From an uncultured Lutimaribacter sp. (lineage in GTDB: Bacteria; Pseudomonadota; Alphaproteobacteria; Rhodobacterales; Rhodobacteraceae), in NCBI GenBank assembly GCA_913061505.1, contig CAJXSO010000018.1, positions 1 to 55,600 on the forward strand: a DNA stretch of 55,600 nucleotides, given 5' to 3'. Shown here piece by piece: positions 26,652 through 35,721 of the stretch. Both the position numbers and the translations under genes were made by a program. Within the stretch, counting starts at the first letter, position 1. Each line of letters starts with the position of its first letter. The notes under the pieces are model-generated. The model was not told the DNA's origin, searched no databases, and saw nothing but the letters and a program-made list of their open reading frames with translations.

Positions 26652-27255
26652 AACAGCCCGCTACAAATTTATTGAACGCATCGGCGCGGTGGCTGATTCG
26701 GTTCTTTTCCCAGCGGTCCATTTCGCCAAAGCTGATGCTGTGGCCGATGGGCTGGAATATCGGGTCATAGCCATGGCCCTGGCTGCCGCGCATCGGCCAG
26801 GTGATTTCGCCCTCGATCGTGCCTGGAAACACCTCGTCGTGGCCATCGGGCCAGGCCAAGACCAAGGTGCAGCAAAACCGTGCCGTCCAGGGCTGGGGCA
26901 GGCCGGTTTCGTTTAGCTTTTGCACTGTGTTCGTCATGGCCATCACGAAATCGCGGCCATTGGGGGTTTCGGCCCAATCGGCGGTATAAACGCCAGGCGC
27001 ACCACCCAAAGCATCGATTTCTATGCCACTGTCGTCTGATAGCGCGGGCAGGCCAGTGGCCTGTGCCGCGGCATGGGCCTTTATGCGGGCATTTTCCACA
27101 AAAGTTGTGCCGGTTTCAGCGGGTTCGGGCAGGTTCATTTCAGCCGCACCCACAACCGCCACGCCAAAGGGCTGCAGCAGGGCTGCAATCTCTTCTAGCT
27201 TGCCTGCGTTATGCGTGGCCACCAGCAGCCGATCCCCCTGAAACCGCCGTGTCAT
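26644..27255 (-). CDS. rdgB: RdgB/HAM1 family XTP/dITP pyrophosphatase
   Basis: House-cleaning pyrophosphatase of 203 residues that removes ITP, dITP and XTP. The N-terminal [37 protein letters not shown] (catalytic Asp cluster), [10 protein letters not shown] and SHRADAF are full family signatures. The start codon overlaps the rph stop by 4 bp and the end overlaps hemW by 8 bp, so the three are translationally coupled. Confidence 0.97.
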   Translation of the reverse strand: MTRRFQGDRLLVATHNAGKLEEIAALLQPFGVAVVGAAEMNLPEPAETGTTFVENARIKAHAAAQATGLPALSDDSGIEIDALGGAPGVYTADWAETPNGRDFVMAMTNTVQKLNETGLPQPWTARFCCTLVLAWPDGHDEVFPGTIEGEITWPMRGSQGHGYDPIFQPIGHSISFGEMDRWEKNRISHRADAFNKFVAGCFG

Positions 27256-27965
27256 TGCGCTGCTGCCATTTGTGCTGCCACCAATTCGGCCACGCCTTTA
27301 TCGGCCAGATCCATCAGCTTTGTCATTTGATCGCGGCTGAATGTGGCGCCCTCGGCGCTCATCTGCACCTCGACCAGCTGGCCATTGCCCAGCATGATGA
27401 AATTGCCATCAACGCCGGCTTCGCTGTCTTCTGGGTAATCCAGGTCAAGAACCGGCTGGCCTGCGTAAATGCCGCAAGATACGGCGGCAACGGGCGAAAT
27501 CAGCGGGTCGGTCACGATATCGCCGGCCTTTAGCAGTTTGTTCACCGCGAGGCGCAGCGCCACCCAACCCCCGGTGATCGATGCGCAGCGCGTGCCGCCA
27601 TCTGCCTGAATAACATCGCAATCGACGGTGATTTGCCGCTCGCCCAGGGCCACGCGATCGACACCGGCGCGCAGGGCGCGGCCGATCAGGCGCTGAATTT
27701 CCACTGTGCGCCCGCCTTGCTTGCCGGCGGCCGCCTCGCGGCGCATGCGGCTGCTGGTTGAACGGGGCAACATGCCGTATTCTGCAGTCACCCAGCCCAG
27801 GCCCGAACCCTTGATAAAGGGCGGCACGCGGTCTTCGATGGTGGCGGTGCACAGCACATGTGTATCGCCCATACGGATCATGCACGCGCCTTCTGCGTGT
27901 TTTGTGATGCCAGTCTCGATTGAAACCGGGCGCATTTCGTCTAAATTTCTACCAGAGGGGCGCAT
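27252..27965 (-). CDS. rph: Ribonuclease PH
   Basis: Phosphorolytic 3'-5' exoribonuclease that trims tRNA 3' ends, 237 residues. The order [47 protein letters not shown], and the phosphate-site [17 protein letters not shown] is canonical. The start at 27965 is chosen over an ATG 18 bases upstream because AAGGA precedes it at proper spacing and MRPSGR is the family N-terminus. The gene is divergent from hrcA, a common arrangement in this class. Confidence 0.96.
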   Translation of the reverse strand: MRPSGRNLDEMRPVSIETGITKHAEGACMIRMGDTHVLCTATIEDRVPPFIKGSGLGWVTAEYGMLPRSTSSRMRREAAAGKQGGRTVEIQRLIGRALRAGVDRVALGERQITVDCDVIQADGGTRCASITGGWVALRLAVNKLLKAGDIVTDPLISPVAAVSCGIYAGQPVLDLDYPEDSEAGVDGNFIMLGNGQLVEVQMSAEGATFSRDQMTKLMDLADKGVAELVAAQMAAAQ

Positions 27966-28026
27966 GATATGTTCCTTATCCATTTCCCTCGGGATACAGG
28001 CGAGAAGATGTGATGCGCAACCCCGA

Positions 28027-28054
28027 TTGACCTTTCAGCCCTACGGTCTTTAAT
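28027..28054 (+). promoter_or_regulatory. Possible sigma-70 promoter of hrcA-grpE
   Basis: TTGACC (28027-28032), 16-base spacer, then TTTAAT (28049-28054), 18 bp before the hrcA start. Five of six bases match at each element. No CIRCE inverted repeat is visible in the rph-hrcA gap, so HrcA autoregulation is not suggested here. Confidence 0.5.
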
Positions 28055-28071
28055 GCCGTTCTGGATAGGAC

Positions 28072-29142
28072 ATGATGAAGCAAAACGGCGCCAAGATTAT
28101 TGACGAGTTGAACGAACGCTCGCGCGAGGTGTTTCGCCGCGTGGTCGAGGGCTATTTGCAAAGCGGCGATCCGGTGGGCAGCCGCACCCTGACCCGCACA
28201 ATGAACGAAAAGGTCAGCGCCGCCACCATTCGTAACGTGATGCAAGACCTGGAATATCTGGGCTTGTTGGGCAGCCCCCATGTAAGCGCTGGCCGCGTGC
28301 CCACGCAGATGGGGCTGCGGCTGTTTGTGGATGGCCTGCTCGAGGTGGGCGATCTAGATGATAACGACCGCCGAAAAATAGACGATACAGTAACCAGCAA
28401 TTCGCTGGATGTGGGCGATGTGCTAGATCGTATCAGCACGGCACTATCGGGTGTAACGCGCGGTGCGTCGCTGGTGCTGGCCCCCAAACACGAGGCAGCC
28501 ATTCGCCACGTGGAATTTGTGTCTTTGTCCCAAGATCGTGCCTTGGTGGTGCTGGTTTTTGCCGATGGTCATGTTGAAAACCGCCTGTTTACACCGCCTA
28601 TGGGGCAAACCCCCTCGTCGATGCGCGAGGCGGCCAATTTCCTGAACGCCCTCGCCGAGGGGCGCACGCTGACCGAGCTGAAAACAGTGATCCGCGAGGA
28701 AATTGCCAACCGTCGCCAAGAGATAAACACCCTGGCCCATGATTTGGTCGAAAGCGGCCTGGCTGTGTGGGATGCCCAGGGCGAGCATGGCGAAAGGCTG
28801 ATTGTGCGCGGCCGGTCAAACCTGCTGGCCGATCAGGGCGACGAGGCCGAACTAGATTTGATCAGATCTTTGTTTGACGATCTCGAACGCAAGCGCGATA
28901 TAGCACAATTCCTTGAGCTGACAGAACAGGGCGAGGGGGTGCGCATTTTTATTGGCTCGGAAAACAAACTTTTTTCACTTTCGGGTTCATCTTTGGTGGT
29001 TTCCCCATATATGAACGCTGATCGAAAAATCGTTGGTGCGGTGGGCGTGATTGGCCCGACGCGCCTGAATTATGGAAGGATTGTGCCGATTGTGGATTAC
29101 ACGGCACAGCTGGTCGGGCGGCTAATCTCCGACCGGGGGTAG
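28072..29142 (+). CDS. hrcA: Heat-inducible transcription repressor HrcA
   Basis: Repressor of 356 residues that binds CIRCE operators of groESL and related genes. The N-terminal winged helix is LNERSREVFRRVVEGYLQSGDPVGSRTL and AATIRNVMQDLEYLGLLGSPHVSAGRVPT; the C-terminal part has MREAANFLN and IGSENKLFSLSGSSLVVSPY. The start may be ATG 28072 or the next codon 28075; AGGA lies just upstream. grpE follows after 9 bp, so repressor and nucleotide-exchange factor share a transcript. Its targets are outside the window. Confidence 0.96.
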   Translation: MMKQNGAKIIDELNERSREVFRRVVEGYLQSGDPVGSRTLTRTMNEKVSAATIRNVMQDLEYLGLLGSPHVSAGRVPTQMGLRLFVDGLLEVGDLDDNDRRKIDDTVTSNSLDVGDVLDRISTALSGVTRGASLVLAPKHEAAIRHVEFVSLSQDRALVVLVFADGHVENRLFTPPMGQTPSSMREAANFLNALAEGRTLTELKTVIREEIANRRQEINTLAHDLVESGLAVWDAQGEHGERLIVRGRSNLLADQGDEAELDLIRSLFDDLERKRDIAQFLELTEQGEGVRIFIGSENKLFSLSGSSLVVSPYMNADRKIVGAVGVIGPTRLNYGRIVPIVDYTAQLVGRLISDRG

Positions 29143-29151
29143 AGGTGAACT

Positions 29152-29715
29152 ATGGCAGAGCCAAAGAACGAAGATTTTCTTGACGATATTGAACAGGCCG
29201 AAGCCGAAGAATTGGCGCAGGAATTGTCAGACATTACCGATGAACAGGCCGAGCTGGATTCGCTGCGCGCCGAGCGTGATGAATACCGCGATAAATTTAT
29301 GCGTGCCTTGGCCGATGCGGAAAATGCGCGCAAGCGGGGCGAAAAGGCCCGCCGCGAAGCCGAACAATACGGCGGCTCGAAACTGGCGCGCGATATGCTG
29401 CCGGTTTACGATAACCTAAAGCGCGCGCTCGAGGCCGCGACAGACGAACAGCGCGCGGCATTTGGCCCGCTGATCGAGGGTGTCGAGCTGACATTGCGCG
29501 AACTGACCAATGTGTTTGGCAAACACGGCATCCAGGTGATTTCGCCGCAGGTGGGCGATGCTTTTGACCCCCAGGTGCACCAAGCCATGTTCGAGGCCCC
29601 CGTTCCCGGCACCAAGGCAGGCGATATCATTCAGGTATCGACCGAGGGTTTCATGCTGTTTGATCGCCTGCTGCGCCCGGCGCAGGTGGGTGTATCATCT
29701 ACGCCAGCCAGCTAA
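29152..29715 (+). CDS. grpE: Nucleotide exchange factor GrpE
   Basis: DnaK co-chaperone that releases ADP, 187 residues. The acidic N-terminus (PKNEDFLDDIEQAEAEELAQ) leads into a long coiled coil (ELDSLRAERDEYRDKFMRALADAENARKR) and a C-terminal beta domain with DPQVHQAMFEAP and VSTEGFMLFDRLLRPAQVGV. AGAGGTG (about 29141-29147) is the Shine-Dalgarno. A shared terminator follows 20 bp downstream. Confidence 0.97.
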   Translation: MAEPKNEDFLDDIEQAEAEELAQELSDITDEQAELDSLRAERDEYRDKFMRALADAENARKRGEKARREAEQYGGSKLARDMLPVYDNLKRALEAATDEQRAAFGPLIEGVELTLRELTNVFGKHGIQVISPQVGDAFDPQVHQAMFEAPVPGTKAGDIIQVSTEGFMLFDRLLRPAQVGVSSTPAS

Positions 29716-29734
29716 TCGGCGCGGCGCGTTTCGC

Positions 29735-29760
29735 ATAAGGGCGGGTTTTCCCGCCCTTAT
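29735..29760. terminator. Bidirectional terminator between grpE and mutS
   Basis: ATAAGGGCGGG and CCCGCCCTTAT form an 11-bp stem around TTTT. On the plus strand it is followed by TTATTTT; the mutS stop codon lies inside the right arm, so one hairpin serves two convergent genes. Confidence 0.85.
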
Positions 29761-32387
29761 TTATTTTGCAGCGCCTTTAATTCGTAAAGCGCGGCCAAGG
29801 CCTCGCGCGGGGTTAGATCGTCGGGGTGAATATCGGCCAAATGCTGCTCTAGCGGGGTTGGGCCTGTGGGTGCGGCAGGTTGCGCTGCGGGCACCGCGGC
29901 AAACAGCGGCAAATCATCGATCAGTGCCTTGGGTTTTGTGGCGCCTTCGCGTTCGCCTTTTTCCAGCGCGTCCAGCACCACACGCGCGCGGGCAACAACG
30001 CTGGCGGGCAGGCCTGCCAATTTGGCAACCTGCACACCATAGCTGCGGTCTGCCGCGCCTTTGCGCACCTCGTGCAGGAAAATAACATCGCCTTGGTATT
30101 CGCGCACAGCCACGGTTGCGTTGTCTACGCGGGCTAATTTGCCCGCCAGCGCTGTTAGCTCGTGGTAATGCGTGGCAAACAGCGCGCGGCATTGGTTTGT
30201 TTCATGCAAATGTTCCAGCGTGGCCCATGCGATAGACAGGCCATCATAGGTGGCGGTGCCGCGGCCGATTTCGTCTAAAATCACCAGTGCTTGTGCATCG
30301 GCCTGGTTCAGAATGGCGGCTGTTTCCACCATTTCCACCATAAAGGTGGATCGCCCGCGCGCCAGATCATCGGATGCACCCACGCGGCTGAACAATTGGC
30401 TGACCATGCCAATATGCGCCGATGCCGCCGGCACAAAACTGCCCATTTGCGCCAATAGCGCAATCAGGGCGTTTTGGCGCAGAAAGGTAGATTTACCGGC
30501 CATGTTGGGGCCTGTCAGCAGCCAGATATCGGCCTCTTCGCCCAGGCTGCAATCATTGGCCACAAAACTGGCGCCATTTTGTTTGCGCAGGCTTTGTTCC
30601 ACCACCGGGTGCCGCCCACCGTGGATCACCAAGGCGCGGCTGTTATCCACCTGTGGCCTGCACCAGTTTTCACCGCGTGCCAGATCGGCCAAGGCGCTGG
30701 TTAAATCCACCTCGGCCAAGGCGCGCGCAGTTGCCAGAATGGGGGCAGCCTGGGCCAAAACATCGTCTCTAATGGCCGAATAGAGACGCTTTTCAATGTC
30801 AATCGCCCGCCCACCCGCATTCAAAATACGGGTTTCCATTTCCGACAATTCCGGGGTGGTAAAGCGCAGCTGGTTGGCCGTGGTTTGGCGGTGTTTAAAG
30901 GTATCGTTTAACGGCGCGCCCAGCATTTTATCGGCATGGGTTGCTGTCACCTCGATAAAATAACCCAGCACGTTGTTATGCTTGATCTTCAGGCTTTGGA
31001 TGCCGGTCAGCTCTTGGTATTCTGCCTGCATGGCCGCGATCACACCGCGCCCTTCGTCGCGCAGGCGGCGCATTTCATCTAGTTCCGCATCATAGCCTGG
31101 GGCGATAAACCCGCCATCGCGCGCCAGCAAAGGCGGTTCATCAACCAGCGCAGCATTTAGCAGGGCCAGCAGCGCATCGTGACCCAAAAGGGCGGTTTTG
31201 GCACTGTCTAGCTGTGTGCCCATGTCGCTGGGCAGCATATCGTGGATCAGCTGTGCCTGGCGCAATGCGGCACGAATACTGGCCAAATCGCGCGGGCCGC
31301 CGCGATCAAGGCTTTGGCGCGATATCGCCCTGTCGATATCGGGCACTTTGCGCAAAGCGTCGCGCAGTTGGGCGCCCAAGCGCGATTGACTGGCCAGAAA
31401 CGCCACCGCATCCAGCCGCGCCTGAACGGTGGCCAAATCGCGGCTGGGGGCAGAAAGCCGCCGCTCTAGCAGGCGCGCGCCGCCGGCGGTAACGGTGCGA
31501 TCGATTGCCGCCAATAACGAGCCTGCGCGCCCACCGGCCAGCGCCTGGGTGATTTCCAGATTACGCCTGGTTGCAGCATCGATCTGCACAAGGCTGGCCA
31601 CGGCCTCGCGCAGGGGGGGGCGCAGCAGCGGCAATTGGCCTTTTTGGGTAATTTCCAGATATTCCACCAGGGCACCCATTGCCGCAACCTCGGCGCGCTC
31701 GAACTGGCCATAGGCCTGCAGCGAGGCCACGCCAAACACTGCGCAAAGCCGCTTTTGCGCGCCTTGGCTGTCGAAGGCAGATTTGCCCAGCGGGGTGACA
31801 GAAATGCCAAAATCCTGCGCGATTTCGCGCATGTCGCCCTCGATCGTGTCGGGCACCAGCAGCTCGGATGGCATCAAACGTGCCAATTCGGGGCCCAGTT
31901 TTACGCCGGGCAGGGGCATAACGTGAAACTCGCCGGTTGATATATCGGCCCAAGCCAAAGCACTGTTGTCGCGCACCACCACGAAACTGGCCAGAAAGTT
32001 ATTTCTGCGCGCCTCTAGCAAGGCATCTTCGGTTAGGGTGCCGGGTGTCACCAGGCGCACCACATCGCGCCGCACCACCGATTTAGATCCGCGTTTCTTG
32101 GCTTCGGCCGGGTCTTCCATTTGCTCGCAAACCGCTACGCGAAACCCGCTGCGAATGAGGGTTAGCAAATACCCTTCGGCGGAATGCACGGGCACGCCAC
32201 ACATGGGAATATCCTGGCCCAGATGCTGGCCGCGTTTGGTAAGCGCAATATCCAGCGCCTGCGCTGCGGCAACAGCATCGTCGAAGAACATTTCGTAAAA
32301 GTCGCCCATCCGGTAAAACAACAGCGCCTGTGGGTATTGCGCCTTGATTTCCAGATATTGCGCCATCATTGGCGTGACAGTTGACAA
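29757..32387 (-). CDS. mutS: DNA mismatch repair protein MutS
   Basis: Mismatch-recognition ATPase of 876 residues. The mismatch-binding motif is [12 protein letters not shown] with Phe30 and Glu32; the clamp, lever and ATPase parts follow, with Walker [11 protein letters not shown], Walker [17 protein letters not shown] and signature [21 protein letters not shown]. The C-terminal segment ends with a short dimerisation-like helix ([16 protein letters not shown]). The start is TTG at 32387 ([14 protein letters not shown]); ATGs at 32369 and 32366 are possible but would trim the N-terminus. A GGGGGG upstream can serve as Shine-Dalgarno. Confidence 0.96.
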   Translation of the reverse strand: MSTVTPMMAQYLEIKAQYPQALLFYRMGDFYEMFFDDAVAAAQALDIALTKRGQHLGQDIPMCGVPVHSAEGYLLTLIRSGFRVAVCEQMEDPAEAKKRGSKSVVRRDVVRLVTPGTLTEDALLEARRNNFLASFVVVRDNSALAWADISTGEFHVMPLPGVKLGPELARLMPSELLVPDTIEGDMREIAQDFGISVTPLGKSAFDSQGAQKRLCAVFGVASLQAYGQFERAEVAAMGALVEYLEITQKGQLPLLRPPLREAVASLVQIDAATRRNLEITQALAGGRAGSLLAAIDRTVTAGGARLLERRLSAPSRDLATVQARLDAVAFLASQSRLGAQLRDALRKVPDIDRAISRQSLDRGGPRDLASIRAALRQAQLIHDMLPSDMGTQLDSAKTALLGHDALLALLNAALVDEPPLLARDGGFIAPGYDAELDEMRRLRDEGRGVIAAMQAEYQELTGIQSLKIKHNNVLGYFIEVTATHADKMLGAPLNDTFKHRQTTANQLRFTTPELSEMETRILNAGGRAIDIEKRLYSAIRDDVLAQAAPILATARALAEVDLTSALADLARGENWCRPQVDNSRALVIHGGRHPVVEQSLRKQNGASFVANDCSLGEEADIWLLTGPNMAGKSTFLRQNALIALLAQMGSFVPAASAHIGMVSQLFSRVGASDDLARGRSTFMVEMVETAAILNQADAQALVILDEIGRGTATYDGLSIAWATLEHLHETNQCRALFATHYHELTALAGKLARVDNATVAVREYQGDVIFLHEVRKGAADRSYGVQVAKLAGLPASVVARARVVLDALEKGEREGATKPKALIDDLPLFAAVPAAQPAAPTGPTPLEQHLADIHPDDLTPREALAALYELKALQNK

Positions 32388-32481
32388 AACGTAACCCCCC
32401 GGAAGTTTTGCTGAACCTTACAAATCTGTGGCTTTGTCTGAAAGGGCGAAAAGCGGAAAGGTTGAGGCAGGCGCATTCGCA

Positions 32482-32512
32482 CTGTAAGAGGCTCTCACCC
32501 CTCAGCTTACAG
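32482..32512. repeat. Inverted repeat before maeB
   Basis: CTGTAAGAGG (32482-32491) can pair with CCT and CTTACAG (32500-32512) with a three-base bulge. It ends 8 bp before the maeB start, which lacks a clear Shine-Dalgarno, so it could be an operator or an mRNA hairpin controlling translation. Confidence 0.5.
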
Positions 32513-32520
32513 GCGAACGA

Positions 32521-34776
32521 ATGTCGAAAACCAGAATCACCCGCGAAGAAGCCCTTGCTTTCCATCTCGAGCCAACCCCAGGCAAATGGGAGGTCAACGC
32601 CACCGTGCCCATGACCACCCAGCGCGATCTGTCGCTGGCCTATTCACCAGGCGTGGCTGTGCCCTGCGAGGAAATCGCGGAAAACCCCGGTTTGGCCTAT
32701 GATTACACCAACAAGGGCAATCTGGTTGCGGTTATTTCCAATGGCACCGCAGTGTTGGGCCTGGGCAATTTGGGCGCGCTGGGCTCGAAACCGGTGATGG
32801 AGGGCAAGGCCGTGCTGTTCAAGCGCTTTGCCGATGTAAATTCCATCGATATCGAGCTGGATACCGAAGACGTAGATGCATTTTGCAACGCAGTGCGGCT
32901 GATGGGCCCCACTTTTGGCGGGATCAACCTGGAAGATATCAAGGCGCCAGAATGTTTCATCATCGAACAGCGCCTGAAAGAGGAAATGGATATTCCCGTT
33001 TTCCACGACGATCAGCACGGCACCGCGGTGATCTGTGCGGCGGGGCTGATCAACGCGCTGCATATTTCGGGCAAGAAGATCGAAGATGTGAAAATCGTGC
33101 TGAACGGCGCGGGTGCGGCGGGTATTGCCTGTATCGAGCTGCTAAAGCGCATGGGCGCGCGGCATGAAAACTGCGTTATCTGCGATACCAAAGGCGTGGT
33201 TTATCAGGGCCGCACCGAGGGGATGAACCAGTGGAAATCGGCCCATGCCATCAAAACCGATCTGCGCAGCCTGGAAGATGCCATGCGCGGCGCAGATGTG
33301 TTTTTGGGCGTGTCTGCCAAGGGCGCGGTTACACAAGACATGGTGCTGTCGATGGCCGATAACCCGGTTATTTTCGCCATGGCCAACCCCGACCCTGAAA
33401 TAACCCCCGAAGAGGCGCATGAAGTGCGCCAAGATGCCATTGTGGCAACGGGCCGTTCCGATTACCCAAACCAGGTGAACAATGTTTTGGGCTTTCCCTA
33501 TTTGTTCCGTGGGGCGCTGGATATTCATGCGCGCGCCATCAACGACGAGATGAAAATTGCCTGTGCCGAAGCCTTGGCAGAACTGGCCCGCGAAGATGTG
33601 CCAGACGAGGTTGCCATGGCCTATGGCCGCAAGCTGACTTTTGGGCGCGATTACATCATTCCCACCCCTTTTGACCCGCGGTTGATTTATCGCATTCCGC
33701 CCGCAGTGGCCAAGGCTGGCATGGCCACGGGTGCTGCGCGCCGCCCGATTATCGATATCGATGCCTATGAAATCAGCCTAAAGGCGCGGATGGATCCAAC
33801 CGCCTCTATCCTGCGGGGCATTCACGCCCGCGCGCGCAATGCGCAGGCCCGCATGATTTTCGCCGAGGGCGATGATATACGTGTGTTGCGCGCCGCGGTG
33901 CAATATCAGCGGTCGGGCTTTGGCAAGGCGCTGATTGTCGGCCGCGAGGGCGATGTGCGCGAAAAGCTAGAGGCAGCAGGCATGGGCGATGCTGTGCGCG
34001 AGCTAGAGGTGGTCAACGCCGCCAATACCCGCCATTTGAGTGCCTACAAAGATTTTCTATACGAACGCCTGCAGCGCAAGGGCTACGACAAACACGACAT
34101 TCACCGCCTGGCTGCGCGTGATCGGCACGTGTTTTCGGCCCTGATGCTGGCCCATGGCCATGGCGACGGCATGATCACCGGCGCCACGCGCAAATCGGCC
34201 CATGTGATGGAGCTGATCAACCATGTGTTTGACGCCGATGCCAACCATGGCGCCGCTGGTGTGACTGCGATTTTGCACAAGGGCAAGATTGTGCTGATTT
34301 CAGATACTTTGGTGCACGAATGGCCCGACGAGGAAGATCTGGCCAATATCGCCTGCCGTTCGGCCGATGTGGCGCGCCACCTTGGGCTAGAGCCGCGCGT
34401 TGCGTTTGTTTCTTTCTCTACCTTTGGCTATCCCCGCTCGGAGCGGGCCGAGAAAATGCAGCTTGCGCCCAAGGTTTTGGAACAGCGTGGCGTGGATTTC
34501 GAATTCGAGGGCGAGATGACAGTGGATGTGGCGCTAAATGCCAAAGCTGCCGCCGCTTACCCATTCCAGCGCCTGACCGGGCCTGCCAATATCTTGGTTG
34601 TGCCGGCACGCCACTCGGCCTCGATCTCGGTGAAGCTGATGCAGGAAATGGCGGGCGCAACGGTGATCGGGCCGATTTTGTCGGGTATCGATAAATCGAT
34701 CCAGATTTGCTCGTCAAACTCGACCGCGACCGATATTTTGAACATGGCTGTTTTGGCCTCGTGCAAGGTGGGCTAG
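32521..34776 (+). CDS. maeB: NADP-dependent malic enzyme with C-terminal phosphotransacetylase-like domain (MaeB)
   Basis: Decarboxylates malate to pyruvate, yielding NADPH; 751 residues. Residues about 1-425 are the malic enzyme proper, with RDLSLAYSPGVAVPC, GNLGALGSKPVMEGKAVLFKRFADV (catalytic Lys), FHDDQHGTAV (metal Asp) and NAD(P) site LNGAGAAGIACIELL. Residues 430-751 resemble phosphate acetyltransferase (RMIFAEGDDIRVLRAAV, GMITGATRKSAHV, TDILNMAVLAS); in this class that domain is thought to be regulatory, sensing acetyl-CoA, not catalytic. The gene is divergent from mutS. The hairpin just upstream may control it. Confidence 0.96.
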   Translation: MSKTRITREEALAFHLEPTPGKWEVNATVPMTTQRDLSLAYSPGVAVPCEEIAENPGLAYDYTNKGNLVAVISNGTAVLGLGNLGALGSKPVMEGKAVLFKRFADVNSIDIELDTEDVDAFCNAVRLMGPTFGGINLEDIKAPECFIIEQRLKEEMDIPVFHDDQHGTAVICAAGLINALHISGKKIEDVKIVLNGAGAAGIACIELLKRMGARHENCVICDTKGVVYQGRTEGMNQWKSAHAIKTDLRSLEDAMRGADVFLGVSAKGAVTQDMVLSMADNPVIFAMANPDPEITPEEAHEVRQDAIVATGRSDYPNQVNNVLGFPYLFRGALDIHARAINDEMKIACAEALAELAREDVPDEVAMAYGRKLTFGRDYIIPTPFDPRLIYRIPPAVAKAGMATGAARRPIIDIDAYEISLKARMDPTASILRGIHARARNAQARMIFAEGDDIRVLRAAVQYQRSGFGKALIVGREGDVREKLEAAGMGDAVRELEVVNAANTRHLSAYKDFLYERLQRKGYDKHDIHRLAARDRHVFSALMLAHGHGDGMITGATRKSAHVMELINHVFDADANHGAAGVTAILHKGKIVLISDTLVHEWPDEEDLANIACRSADVARHLGLEPRVAFVSFSTFGYPRSERAEKMQLAPKVLEQRGVDFEFEGEMTVDVALNAKAAAAYPFQRLTGPANILVVPARHSASISVKLMQEMAGATVIGPILSGIDKSIQICSSNSTATDILNMAVLASCKVG

Positions 34777-34803
34777 GCCTGCGGCAAAAACTGGGGGTGC
34801 GGC

Positions 34804-35673
34804 ATGACAGTGTATAACCTGGGCTCGATCAACGCAGACCATGTTTATGCGGTGCCGCACCTGCCGGTTGCGGGGGAAACGCTGGCCGCCACTGCGCTGC
34901 AGCGCGGATTGGGGGGCAAGGGGGCCAACCAATCGGTTGCCATGGCGCAGGCTGGGGCAAAGGTGGTGCATATGGGCGCTGTTGGCGCCGATGGTTCATG
35001 GGCCACAGAGCGGCTGCAACAGCTGGGCGTTGATTGCAGCGCAGTTGCCACGGTTTCCGCACCAACCGGCCATGCGATTGTCTGCGTAGACCCTGCCGGC
35101 GAAAACCAGATTGTGCTGTTTCCCGGGGCAAACCAGGCCCTGCCTGACCAGGTGTTAACCCCTTTGCAGCACTGTGGCGCAGGCGATTGGCTGGTTTTGC
35201 AAAACGAAACCAACCTGCAATGCGAAGCAGCCCAAATAGCCCGGCAAAGGGGTGCGCGCGTGGCCTATTCGGCGGCGCCCTTTACGGTAGAGGCCGTGCA
35301 AAACATGCTGGGCCTGTGCGATATGATCATTATGAACGCAGGCGAGGCCGCACAGCTAAGCCGCGCGCTGGGCTGTGATTTGGGCCAGCTGCCCGTGCCG
35401 GTGGTGGTGGTGACCCGCGGCGCCGAGGGCGCCGATTGGCACGACACGCTGAATGCGCAACAGATCAGCGTGCCGGCCCATAAGGTGCAGCCCATTGATA
35501 CAACCGGTGCAGGCGATACGTTTGCCGGGTTTTTGATTGCCGCTTTGCACGCAGGCGCCAGCACCACCGCGGCGCTGCAGCTGGCCAGCGCTGCCGCCGC
35601 GCTGAAAGTTACCCGCCCGGGCACCGCCGATGCCATACCCAGCATGGCCCAGGTGCAGGCCTTTATGGCATAA
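34804..35673 (+). CDS. rbsK: Ribokinase-family sugar kinase
   Basis: PfkB-family kinase of 289 residues. The N-terminal GSINADHVYAVPHLPVAGET, the sugar-binding GGKGANQSVAMAQAG (about 37-51) and the C-terminal DTTGAGDTFAGFL with the catalytic Asp are all clear. Ribokinase phosphorylates ribose at O5, but related PfkB kinases use other sugars or nucleosides, and no ribose transporter lies nearby, so the substrate is uncertain. It starts 27 bp after maeB, perhaps on the same transcript, and ends at a bidirectional terminator. Confidence 0.85.
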   Translation: MTVYNLGSINADHVYAVPHLPVAGETLAATALQRGLGGKGANQSVAMAQAGAKVVHMGAVGADGSWATERLQQLGVDCSAVATVSAPTGHAIVCVDPAGENQIVLFPGANQALPDQVLTPLQHCGAGDWLVLQNETNLQCEAAQIARQRGARVAYSAAPFTVEAVQNMLGLCDMIIMNAGEAAQLSRALGCDLGQLPVPVVVVTRGAEGADWHDTLNAQQISVPAHKVQPIDTTGAGDTFAGFLIAALHAGASTTAALQLASAAAALKVTRPGTADAIPSMAQVQAFMA

Positions 35674-35676
35674 AAA

Positions 35677-35704
35677 AAACCGCCCACCACAGGGTGGGCG
35701 GTTT
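35677..35704. terminator. Bidirectional terminator between rbsK and icd
   Basis: AAACCGCCCACC and GGTGGGCGGTTT form a 12-bp stem around ACAG. The left side is preceded by a run of A, giving a long U tract for leftward icd transcripts; the right side has only TTT for rbsK. Confidence 0.85.
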
Positions 35705-35721
35705 GATGTCAGGCCAGTGCC

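Noticed and set aside
27966-28071. Search for a CIRCE element upstream of hrcA
   Set aside because: No TTAGCACTC/GAGTGCTAA inverted repeat is present; only a sigma-70-like promoter is visible.
13163-34125. Other CACGTG cores (for example near 13167, 19077, 28507, 34120) as further parS sites
   Set aside because: Their flanks do not match TGTTTC/GAAACA; only the two sites in mnmG and rsmG are perfect.
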